From an uncultured Lachnospiraceae bacterium (GTDB lineage Bacteria; Bacillota; Clostridia; Lachnospirales; Lachnospiraceae): a stretch of 5,898 nt of DNA. Positions 1 to 5,890 of this stretch are shown here, piece by piece (position 1 is the first letter of the stretch; every line of letters begins with the position of its first letter). The translations under genes were made by a program, and so were the position numbers. The DNA lies in NCBI GenBank assembly GCA_902803305.1, contig CADCPL010000212.1:1-5898 (forward strand), written 5' to 3'. The notes under the pieces are model-generated. The model saw only the letters and a program-made list of their open reading frames with translations, ran no database searches and was not told the origin of the DNA.

Positions 1-18
1 CGGGGTTAGTGGTTCATT

Positions 19-888
19 ATGAATAAAAGAAGTGAGATATTAAATATAATAATGGTGACTGTGGGTGCTGTTATCGCGGCATTCTCGATCCAGGATTTTC
101 TTGCACCCAACAGTATATTCGACGGAGGGATCGTCGGTGTTTCGATGATTATCTCGAACCTGTCGGGGATAAAACTAAGTTTCCTGACATGGTTCCTGAA
201 CGTTCCGTTTCTTCTTGTTGCATGGAAGATGAAGGGCAGGGCATTTGTGCTGAGGTCTGTTTATGCCATGACCGTATTTGCGGTGGCGGTTGCCATTTTG
301 GAAACAACTCCCGCCGTTACGGAAGATCACCTGCTCGCGGTAACATTCGGAGGTCTGATCCTCGGTGTCGGTGTTGGTCTTATCTTAAGGTACGGAGGCT
401 GTCTGGACGGCACAGAGATAGTGGCATCGCTGTTGAGCAAAAAGATCCACCAGCCGATTGGACGTCAGGTGCTGTGTTTCAATATCGTTCTGTATCTCGT
501 GGTCGGTTTTCTCTACGGCTGGGAGCGCGGATTATATTCGATCCTGACCTACGTTCTTGTAAGCGTTGTCATGACAAGAGTTGAGGAAGGCTTTGATGCT
601 CAGAGAGGATGCCTGATCTTTACCCACGATGATGTATCCGAGATCAAGAACCGTATATTTGAAGAACTCGGAAGAACATGCACGGAGTGGGATACAAGCG
701 GATACATAGGCGGAGAGAACAAGGCACTATACGTTGTGATCAGTCAGTATGAACTGCGCCAGCTCCGCGACATAGTTTCAAGCTTCAACTGCTTTGTTAC
801 CGTTTGCGAGATCGATGAGATCATCGGAAAGAACATGAAGAGCCAGGAAAAAATCGAACCTATCGAAAAGGGGATGGAAAACGGATGA
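19..888 (+). CDS. YitT family membrane protein with C-terminal DUF2179 domain
   Basis: This 289-residue protein has the two-part build of the YitT family. The membrane part (DUF161/YitT_membrane) covers about residues 8-190. It has roughly six hydrophobic segments (near 10-28, 52-69, 77-94, 105-124, 150-168 and 172-186), the early FLAPN...DGGIVG pattern, and the glycine-rich RYGGCLDGTEI motif near 124-134. A soluble DUF2179 domain follows at about 197-271, with its usual TEWDTSGYIGGENKALYVV stretch and a terminal EIDEIIGKNM. Length is normal for the family. The family's transport or other molecular function is not established, so none is assigned; proteins of this kind sit in the cytoplasmic membrane. 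The ATG at 19 gives the family's usual N-terminus, but the SD in front of it is weak (GTGG at 9-12) and only 18 upstream bases are visible. Its TGA stop overlaps the next gene's ATG (ATGA, 885-888), so translation is probably coupled. Confidence 0.9.
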   Translation: MNKRSEILNIIMVTVGAVIAAFSIQDFLAPNSIFDGGIVGVSMIISNLSGIKLSFLTWFLNVPFLLVAWKMKGRAFVLRSVYAMTVFAVAVAILETTPAVTEDHLLAVTFGGLILGVGVGLILRYGGCLDGTEIVASLLSKKIHQPIGRQVLCFNIVLYLVVGFLYGWERGLYSILTYVLVSVVMTRVEEGFDAQRGCLIFTHDDVSEIKNRIFEELGRTCTEWDTSGYIGGENKALYVVISQYELRQLRDIVSSFNCFVTVCEIDEIIGKNMKSQEKIEPIEKGMENG

Positions 889-1355
889 TAAAAGTGCTTT
901 TCGTGTGCCACGGCAATATATGCCGGAGTGTAAGTGCACAGTATATATTTGATGAGATGATAAGAGAAGAGGGGCTTGAAGACGTGTTCTGCTGTGATTC
1001 GGCGGCAACGTCCCGAGAGGAGATCGGAAATCCGGTTTATCCTCCGATGAGGCAGGCTCTTGTAGCGCATAATGTCCCGATAGGAGACCACCGTGCAAGA
1101 CAGCTTGTACGAGCGGAGTATGATGAGTATGATCTGATCATCGGGATGGACAGTGAGAACATGTATTACATAGACAGGATATTTGGCGGTGATCCCGAAG
1201 GAAAGGTGCACACGCTTATGGAGTATACCGACAATCCGCACGAACTGATCGACGATCCGTGGTACACGAGGGATTTCGAGACCGCATACCGTCAGATAAG
1301 GAAGGGCTGCGCTGCACTGCTCGAATATCTGACTAACGAAACCGATAAAGCCTAA
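885..1355 (+). CDS. Low-molecular-weight protein tyrosine phosphatase
   Basis: This 156-residue protein is the usual length for a cytoplasmic LMW-PTP. The phosphate-binding loop is at the very N-terminus: CHGNICRS, with the nucleophile Cys8 and Arg14 in the C-X5-R pattern. The general acid is in the late DDPWY motif (Asp124 followed by Pro125). The CDSAATS strand-loop near 37-43 also fits the fold. One departure is visible: the residue after CRS is Val16, where many members have Pro. All catalytic residues are kept, so activity is expected. In Firmicutes, enzymes of this family remove phosphate from protein tyrosines, often on targets of bacterial tyrosine kinases tied to polysaccharide export; the substrate here is unknown and no BY-kinase is in the window. 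The start overlaps the YitT stop by 4 bases, with a G-rich SD candidate (AAGGGGA, about 868-874). It could in principle be an arsenate-reductase relative of the same fold, but the DPW motif and the neighbours favour a phosphatase. Confidence 0.92.
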   Translation: MIKVLFVCHGNICRSVSAQYIFDEMIREEGLEDVFCCDSAATSREEIGNPVYPPMRQALVAHNVPIGDHRARQLVRAEYDEYDLIIGMDSENMYYIDRIFGGDPEGKVHTLMEYTDNPHELIDDPWYTRDFETAYRQIRKGCAALLEYLTNETDKA

Positions 1356-1359
1356 GAAA

Positions 1360-2550
1360 ATGAAGGTAATAAGAGAAAACAAAAACAAAAGAAATCAGAG
1401 GATTCCGGTGCTCTCTTCTTTTATGGTAGCTGTTTTTACGGTGATCTTTGCGGCGAATCCTCTAATAACACATGCTGTAACAAAACAAACCGAAACCGCC
1501 AAAACCGGTGCGGATGATCTTAGCATAATCATGGTCGGGGACATCCTTCTTCACGACGGGATAGAGAAGTGCGCGAAGCAGGAAGACGGCAAATATGATT
1601 TTTCCGAGTTGTTCAAGCACACAGGGGATGTTATCGAGGCAGCGGATCTTGCGATAGTCAATCAGGAAGTAGTGATCGGCGGAGAAGAACTTAGGGTGAC
1701 GGGGTATCCCAGTTTCAATGCTCCTTATGCGATCGCCGATGATCTTGCAGAGGCGGGTTTTGACATTGCATGTCATGCGACCAATCATGCGCTCGACAGA
1801 GGAGCACGCGGCATCAGGAACTGTCTCGATCACTGGAAAGAAGTTAAGCCGCATGTTACCCCGATCGGGATATATAACAGCGAATCCGACAGCAAGGAAA
1901 TATGCATATACGAAAAGAACGGCTATAAGATCGCGGTCCTCAACTACACATACGGAACGAACGGCATAGCGCTTCCGGAGGGGATGCCGTATGCGGTCAA
2001 TCTTCTTGATGAAAAGAAGGTAAAAGAGGATCTTGCGAAGGCCGAAAGTACGGCTGATTTTACGATAGTGTGTCCGCACTGGGGCACGGAGTACAGCCAC
2101 GGCATATCCGACAGCCAGAAAAAGTGGGCGAAGATCTTCGTGGACAACGGAGCTGATCTTGTGATCGGGACGCACCCTCACGTGATCGAACCCGTTGAGA
2201 AGCTGACTTCTTCTGACGGGAAAGTTGTCCCGGTCTATTATTCGCTCGGGAACTACGTCAACTGGACGAGCGGATCCGGGAAGGGCACCGCAGACAGGAT
2301 GGTGGGTGCCATGGCCGTAGTGAAGCTCTCAAAAGACAAGAACGGAGATATCGGTGTTTCCGACTACGGCGTGAAGCCTCTTATGACTCACGTGGAATCA
2401 AAGATCAACGGGTCTACGGTCTTTTTCCTCGAAGAGTATACGCAGGCCAGAGCCTTCCAAAACGAGATAAGATGGAAGGATCCCGATTTTTCCTATAAAT
2501 ATTGTGAGGATCTGTGTTACACTATCTTTGAAGAGGATCTTTGGAGGTAA
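1360..2550 (+). CDS. CapA family protein (PgsA/CapA-like metallophosphatase fold), exported
   Basis: This 396-residue protein begins with a basic n-region (residues 1-14), a hydrophobic stretch (about 16-36) and a possible signal peptidase site after THA (Ala39). It is therefore likely exported or anchored outside the membrane. There is no lipobox. The CapA core runs from about residue 53 to 345 with the metallophosphatase-like motifs in order: MVGDILLH (Asp61, His65), NQE (Asn101, Glu103, where many homologues have NLE), ATNHALD (Asn142, His143, Asp146), PHWGTEY (His240), GTHPHV (His272, His274) and YSLGN (294-298). The family takes part in poly-gamma-glutamate capsule synthesis or export (CapA/PgsA), but many clostridial members are orphan envelope proteins of unknown role. 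No capB, capC or capE partner is visible here. Only 4 bases separate it from the phosphatase gene. The SD before ATG 1360 is poor (CCTAAGAAA). A GTG at 1408 with AGAGGA upstream is an alternative but would remove the basic n-region. The gene ends 1 base before the kinase start. Confidence 0.9.
   Translation: MKVIRENKNKRNQRIPVLSSFMVAVFTVIFAANPLITHAVTKQTETAKTGADDLSIIMVGDILLHDGIEKCAKQEDGKYDFSELFKHTGDVIEAADLAIVNQEVVIGGEELRVTGYPSFNAPYAIADDLAEAGFDIACHATNHALDRGARGIRNCLDHWKEVKPHVTPIGIYNSESDSKEICIYEKNGYKIAVLNYTYGTNGIALPEGMPYAVNLLDEKKVKEDLAKAESTADFTIVCPHWGTEYSHGISDSQKKWAKIFVDNGADLVIGTHPHVIEPVEKLTSSDGKVVPVYYSLGNYVNWTSGSGKGTADRMVGAMAVVKLSKDKNGDIGVSDYGVKPLMTHVESKINGSTVFFLEEYTQARAFQNEIRWKDPDFSYKYCEDLCYTIFEEDLWR
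2543..2547 (+). promoter_or_regulatory. Ribosome binding site of the histidine kinase, inside the end of the CapA gene
   Basis: The GGAGG lies within the last CapA codons (TGG AGG TAA), 4 bases before the ATG at 2552. It fixes the kinase start there rather than at the in-frame GTG at 2504, which has no SD and would add 16 residues with no family match. The overlap of stop and SD suggests translational coupling of the two genes. Confidence 0.85.
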
Positions 2551-2551
2551 T

Positions 2552-4771
2552 ATGTTATACAACTTTGTGGTCTTCATAGAGTATTTTACGATAATAGGGC
2601 TGTTCATCGAGTGCTGGATCGCACTCAGGAAATGGAGCAGCCGTTTGCATTCGTATCTTTTTTTCTCTTGCGCAGTCAACCTTGTGTATAACGCAGGAGT
2701 TCTTTTGGAACTGCGCTCAAGGACAAAAGAGGAGTATCTTGCTGCGCTGAAGCTCGGCTATCTGGGACGTGTGTGGATCGGGTTCGCGCTGTTTCTGTTC
2801 ACGGCCGAGCTGATCAGGATCCATATCCCGACAATAGTGACGGGCCTTCTCGGTCTTACTCATGCCATCATATATTCATCAATAATCAGCCTCGAAAACA
2901 ACACCATGTATTATAAGACGATGTACTTTACGATACAGGAAGGATTTCCGAGACTTCCGCATACCGGCGGCATCCTCTATAACGTTCAGACGGTGCTTAA
3001 TGTGGGATACACCGTTGTCGGAATTTTCATGATAGTTGCGGCCTTTATTAAGGAAAAGAACAGGACCGCGAAGAAGAGATACCTCATGATGGTCATTGCA
3101 ATCAGTGCTGTGGCGGTATCCTACATTATGTATATGACAAAAATAGTCGCACTTGCCAACAAGTTCGACGTAATGGTATTCGGCTTTGCGATATGTACGT
3201 TGTTCATGCTCATCGCCATATTAAGGTACAAGATGCTCGACCCGAGGACGGTGGCCAAGGACTATGTTGTCGATGAACTTTCCGAGGGGATCATAGTTGT
3301 GGACTCCGAGAACAAAGTATCATTCTACAACAAGCCCGCGCAGAAACTTTATCCCGAACTTGGCGGAAATGTGATGCTTGACGGCAGACCGGAGGATGTC
3401 ATAGGCATCATAGACCGAGCCATGAAAAATGAAGAGCCGATCAAAATGGGCGGTAAGATATATACACCGACTCTTAACCCGCTCGAGCAGAACGGGACCA
3501 ATCTCGGTACGATCTATGCGCTCATAGATGAGACCGAGCACTACAGGTATCTGGAGGATCTTCGCAAACAGAAGCAGAGGGCGGATGATGCGAACCAGGC
3601 AAAATCATTGTTCCTGGCTAACATGTCCCATGAGATCAGAACTCCCATCAATGCGATCCTCGGAATGGACGAGATGGTCCTTCGCGAGAGCAAGGACGAG
3701 GAGATCACAAAATATGCCGAGGACATCATGTCGTCGGGAAAGACACTGCTTGCGATCATCAACGATATTCTTGACTTTACCAAGGTCGAAGAAGGCAAGA
3801 TGGAGATCATACCTGTCCAGTATGAGCCGGGCGTGATGAAAAACGATCTTGTCAACATGATGTCAGACAGGGCAGCCAGAAAAGGTCTTTCCTTCAATGT
3901 TGAATTTGATAACAACATGCCAAGACTCCTTAACGGTGATGAGATCCGTATCAAACAGTGCGCGCTCAATCTGCTGACGAACGCGGTCAAGTATACGGAA
4001 AAAGGAAGAGTTGATCTGAAGATCGGCTATAAAAAGGAAGACGACGATCATGTTGTGCTCAGTTTTGAGATATCCGATACGGGAGCGGGCATCAAGCCGG
4101 AGGATATGGAAGACCTGTTCTCGCCTTTTACCCGTATCGACGAAAAGAAAAACCGCAGCATAGAAGGAACGGGTCTTGGTATCAGCATCACGAAGAGACT
4201 GCTCGATCTTATGGGCGGAGAACTTCATGCCGAGAGTGAGTACGGAAAGGGCTCCGTATTTTCATTTACGGTCAGACAGGATGTCCTTGACTGGGAACCT
4301 GTCGGAAAGACAGGCAATGCGGATGGCACAAGTACCGGCAGGAAGGGTGCATATAAGGAACTGTTCCATGCTCCCGATGCGAGAATTCTTGTTGTCGATG
4401 ACATCAAGATGAACCTTACCGTTACGACAAAGCTCCTTGCAAGGACCAAGATGCAGGTCGACACCGCAAGGTCGGGACCCGAAGCCATCAAGATGGCAGC
4501 TGAAAGATCATACGATATAATCTTTATTGATCATCTGATGCCTGAAATGGATGGTATAGAAACTCTTCAGATAATGAAGCAGCAGGAAAAAGAACCGAAA
4601 CCGGTGTATATCGTACTTACCGCAAACGCCATATCCGGTGCGCGTGAGATGTATCTTGATGCCGGGTTTGCGGACTATATCACGAAGCCCGTTGAAGGAG
4701 AGCGGCTTGAGAGGCTGATAATGAGTTATCTTCCCGCTGAAAAACTCCTTGACACGCCCGATAGCGTGTAA
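2552..4771 (+). CDS. Membrane-bound hybrid histidine kinase: 7TM - PAS - HisKA - HATPase - REC
   Basis: With the start at 2552 the protein has 739 residues. About seven hydrophobic segments fill residues 4-225, resembling the 7TM N-terminal sensor module of histidine kinases, and lead via KMLDPRTVAKDYVVDEL into a PAS domain (about 240-330; GIIVVDSENKVSFYN). A short coiled linker (about 330-352) precedes the HisKA domain with the H box SHEIRTP (His360). The ATPase domain carries the N box (NLLTNAVKYT, Asn477), G1 (DTGAG, 509-513), F box (FSPF, 523-526) and G2 (GTGLG, 539-543). After a linker rich in Gly, Thr and Lys comes a complete receiver domain (about 611-728) with Asp616/Asp617, phospho-acceptor Asp660, Thr690 and Lys712. 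All catalytic positions are present, so kinase and phosphorelay activity are expected. There is no output domain and no HPt domain in the protein or the window, so a partner must be encoded elsewhere. The ligand is unknown. Its last codons overlap the rplM promoter. Confidence 0.93.
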   Translation: MLYNFVVFIEYFTIIGLFIECWIALRKWSSRLHSYLFFSCAVNLVYNAGVLLELRSRTKEEYLAALKLGYLGRVWIGFALFLFTAELIRIHIPTIVTGLLGLTHAIIYSSIISLENNTMYYKTMYFTIQEGFPRLPHTGGILYNVQTVLNVGYTVVGIFMIVAAFIKEKNRTAKKRYLMMVIAISAVAVSYIMYMTKIVALANKFDVMVFGFAICTLFMLIAILRYKMLDPRTVAKDYVVDELSEGIIVVDSENKVSFYNKPAQKLYPELGGNVMLDGRPEDVIGIIDRAMKNEEPIKMGGKIYTPTLNPLEQNGTNLGTIYALIDETEHYRYLEDLRKQKQRADDANQAKSLFLANMSHEIRTPINAILGMDEMVLRESKDEEITKYAEDIMSSGKTLLAIINDILDFTKVEEGKMEIIPVQYEPGVMKNDLVNMMSDRAARKGLSFNVEFDNNMPRLLNGDEIRIKQCALNLLTNAVKYTEKGRVDLKIGYKKEDDDHVVLSFEISDTGAGIKPEDMEDLFSPFTRIDEKKNRSIEGTGLGISITKRLLDLMGGELHAESEYGKGSVFSFTVRQDVLDWEPVGKTGNADGTSTGRKGAYKELFHAPDARILVVDDIKMNLTVTTKLLARTKMQVDTARSGPEAIKMAAERSYDIIFIDHLMPEMDGIETLQIMKQQEKEPKPVYIVLTANAISGAREMYLDAGFADYITKPVEGERLERLIMSYLPAEKLLDTPDSV

Positions 4772-4777
4772 TATAAT
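4749..4777 (+). promoter_or_regulatory. Consensus housekeeping sigma promoter for rplM-rpsI
   Basis: The -35 box TTGACA (4749-4754) and -10 box TATAAT (4772-4777) both match the sigma-70/SigA consensus exactly and are separated by the ideal 17 bases. Transcription should start near 4783-4785, about 106 bases before the rplM ATG. The -35 box and nearly all of the spacer overlap the end of the kinase coding sequence, and the kinase stop codon (4769-4771) abuts the -10 box. A perfect promoter fits the high expression expected of a ribosomal protein operon. No terminator is seen between the kinase and rplM, so some read-through from the upstream operon is also possible. Confidence 0.88.
4752..4769. 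repeat. Perfect 6-bp inverted repeat within the promoter spacer
   Basis: ACACGC (4752-4757) and GCGTGT (4764-4769) are exact reverse complements separated by six bases (CCGATA). The dyad begins within the last three bases of the -35 box and ends three bases before the -10 box. It is also in the last codons of the histidine kinase. It could be an operator for a repressor of the promoter, an RNA hairpin at the 3' end of the kinase message, or chance. No U-run follows directly, so it does not look like an intrinsic terminator. Confidence 0.5.
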
Positions 4778-4783
4778 CTGTCA

Positions 4784-4890
4784 ATGTGACGGCATCAGTC
4801 TGCCTTGCCATAGCCCCGGCAAAGAGCGGATATGCGCGGCGCAAGCAACATTTATCAATATGATTTTTAAGGATTTGTGGAGGTAATGTC
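4784..4890 (+). promoter_or_regulatory. Structured 5' leader of the rplM-rpsI transcript (possible autoregulatory leader)
   Basis: About 107 untranslated bases lie between the predicted start site and the rplM ATG. Several short helices can be drawn by eye: a closing stem AATGT/ACATT (4783-4787 with 4848-4852), GGCA/TGCC (4791-4794 with 4801-4804), TTGCC/GGCAA (4805-4809 with 4818-4822) and TGCG/CGCA (4833-4836 with 4840-4843). GGCA and TGCC each occur twice, so alternative pairings are possible. The 3' part (about 4850-4875) is A/T-rich, followed by the SD GGAGG at 4879-4883. L13 leaders that bind their own product are known in other Firmicutes; I cannot confirm that this belongs to that class, and the stems are short. 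Confidence 0.4.
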
Positions 4891-5319
4891 ATGAATACAT
4901 ATATGCCCAACGAAGCCGCACTTGAGCGTAAGTGGTTTGTCGTTGATGCAACAGGATGTACTCTTGGCCGTCTGTCTTCGGAAGTAGCCAAGATCCTGAG
5001 AGGAAAGAACAAGCCTATATTCACACCTCATGCGGATACAGGTGATTACGTTATCGTAGTAAATGCTGATAAGGTTAAGGTTACAGGCCGCAAGCTTGAC
5101 CAGAAGATCTATTATCATCACAGTGAGTATGTAGGTGGTATGAAAGAGACCACACTTCGTGAAAAGCTCGCAAAAGCTCCTACAGAGGTAGTTGAACTTG
5201 CAGTTAAGGGTATGCTTCCCAAGGGACCTTTGGGACGCAGGATGTACAAGAAGCTTTTTGTTTATGCAGGAGCTGAGCATCCTCATGCAGCACAGAAGCC
5301 CGAAGAGATTAAGTTTTAA
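4891..5319 (+). CDS. rplM: 50S ribosomal protein L13
   Basis: At 142 residues this is the standard bacterial L13 length, and it matches along its whole length. Recognisable stretches include the N-terminal KWFVVDATGCTLGRLSSEVA (14-33), the FTPHADTGDYVIVVNADKV region (44-62), KIYYHHSEYVGGMKE (72-86) and the L13 signature around VKGMLPKGPLGRRMYKKL (105-122), ending in AGAEHPHAAQKPE. L13 is an early-assembling protein of the large subunit that binds 23S rRNA. The start is fixed by GGAGG at 4879-4883, 7 bases upstream. The gene is first in an rplM-rpsI pair, as in most bacteria, with its own consensus promoter. In many Firmicutes this pair follows the ecf/truA end of the large ribosomal protein cluster, whereas here the upstream neighbour is a histidine kinase. 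Its codon choice looks more biased (GTA, CTT, AAG) than that of the genes upstream, as expected for high expression. Confidence 0.98.
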   Translation: MNTYMPNEAALERKWFVVDATGCTLGRLSSEVAKILRGKNKPIFTPHADTGDYVIVVNADKVKVTGRKLDQKIYYHHSEYVGGMKETTLREKLAKAPTEVVELAVKGMLPKGPLGRRMYKKLFVYAGAEHPHAAQKPEEIKF

Positions 5320-5347
5320 TTGGCAGGTTTGGTAAAAGGAGATAAAA

Positions 5348-5746
5348 ATGGCTAAAGCAAAAGAGCAGTTCTACGGAACAGGAAGAAGAAAATCAGCCGT
5401 TGCCAGAGTATATATCAAGGCCGGCAAAGGAAATATCACGGTTAACAAGAGAGAGCTTGATGACTACTTCGGACTTGAGACACTCAAGACGATCGTTCGT
5501 CAGCCCCTTGTAGCAACCGATACGGAAAAGAAATATGACATCAATGTCAACGTTAGAGGCGGCGGCACAACAGGTCAGGCAGGTGCTATCCGTCACGGTA
5601 TCGCAAGAGCACTCCTTAAGGTAGATGAGGACTTCCGTCCCGCACTTAAGGCAGCAGGCTTCCTTACAAGAGATCCTCGTATGAAGGAAAGAAAGAAGCC
5701 CGGTCTCAAGGCAGCGAGACGTGCGCCTCAGTTCAGTAAACGTTAG
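5348..5746 (+). CDS. rpsI: 30S ribosomal protein S9
   Basis: The 132-residue product is full-length S9 (usual length about 130). The N-terminal YGTGRRKSAVARVYIKAG (9-26), the family signature GGGTTGQAGAIRHGIARAL (71-89) and the basic tail KERKKPGLKAARRAPQFSKR (113-132) are all intact. The final SKR is the extended tail that, in the known 30S structure, reaches the P-site tRNA anticodon stem-loop. It starts 28 bases after rplM with a good SD (AGGAG at 5337-5341, 6 bases before ATG). No promoter or terminator is visible in the gap, so it is co-transcribed with rplM. It is the last gene of the operon, followed after 13 bases by an intrinsic terminator. Confidence 0.98.
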   Translation: MAKAKEQFYGTGRRKSAVARVYIKAGKGNITVNKRELDDYFGLETLKTIVRQPLVATDTEKKYDINVNVRGGGTTGQAGAIRHGIARALLKVDEDFRPALKAAGFLTRDPRMKERKKPGLKAARRAPQFSKR

Positions 5747-5759
5747 TTTATCAATAAAG

Positions 5760-5791
5760 AAAACTCCCGACATAGTGTTGGGAGTTTTTTT
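5760..5791 (+). terminator. Rho-independent terminator of rplM-rpsI, probably bidirectional
   Basis: The core stem pairs CTCCCGACA (5764-5772) with TGTTGGGAG (5776-5784), with one G-T wobble and a 3-base loop (TAG). A flanking AAAA/TTTT (5760-5763 with 5785-5788) can extend it to 13 pairs. Seven T residues (5785-5791) follow the + strand stem. On the - strand the stem is followed by TTTTC and more T's, so it could also stop a convergent transcript. Confidence 0.93.
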
Positions 5792-5841
5792 ATGGAACAT
5801 TCTGCACTAATTGCGCAAAAAGTCGCTTCCGCTCAGTTTCC

Positions 5842-5890
5842 GCGCGTTACGTTACTAGACTCGAAAAAACCTCGTCAAGTAACGACGCGC
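5842..5890. repeat. Imperfect inverted repeat in the 3' flank
   Basis: The left arm is GCGCGT (5842-5847) plus CGTTACT (5850-5856), split by an extra TA (5848-5849). The right arm is AGTAACG (5878-5884) plus ACGCGC (5885-5890). That gives 13 pairs with one 2-base bulge. After an A/A mismatch, GAC (5858-5860) can pair with GTC (5874-5876), leaving a 13-base A-rich loop. The left arm also holds GTTAC twice in tandem (5846-5850 and 5851-5855). No T-run follows the stem on either strand, so it is not a standard terminator. Its role is unknown: it could be the edge of a repeat element, a structured RNA or a protein-binding dyad. Confidence 0.6.

Noticed and set aside
1..9. End of an upstream gene (CGG GGT TAG)
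   Set aside because: A stop codon is present in one frame, but nine bases cannot show that a gene ends here.
744..1388. Long - strand open frame opposite the YitT and phosphatase genes
   Set aside because: It is the antisense shadow of two well-supported + strand genes, lacks a family match and has no plausible SD. The other - strand frames (for example 1462-2181 and 3541-3990) are rejected for the same reason.
2504..2551. Longer kinase start at the in-frame GTG at 2504
   Set aside because: It overlaps the CapA gene by 47 bases, has no SD and adds 16 residues that do not fit the 7TM family start. The GGAGG at 2543-2547 points to the ATG at 2552.
4854..4868. ATCA-ATA-TGAT followed by T's as an attenuator before rplM
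   Set aside because: The stem is only four A/T-rich pairs, too weak for intrinsic termination. It could matter only as part of a larger alternative fold, which I cannot show.
4886..4894. Mini-frame ATG TCA TGA overlapping the rplM start codon
   Set aside because: It lies only 2 bases after the GGAGG, too close for normal initiation, while the rplM ATG at 4891 has good spacing.
5842..5890. Integron attC-like recombination site
   Set aside because: The bulged inverted repeat with GTTAC motifs is reminiscent, but the expected RYYYAAC and GTTRRRY core sites are not in the right places or orientation at the ends, and no cassette or integrase is visible.
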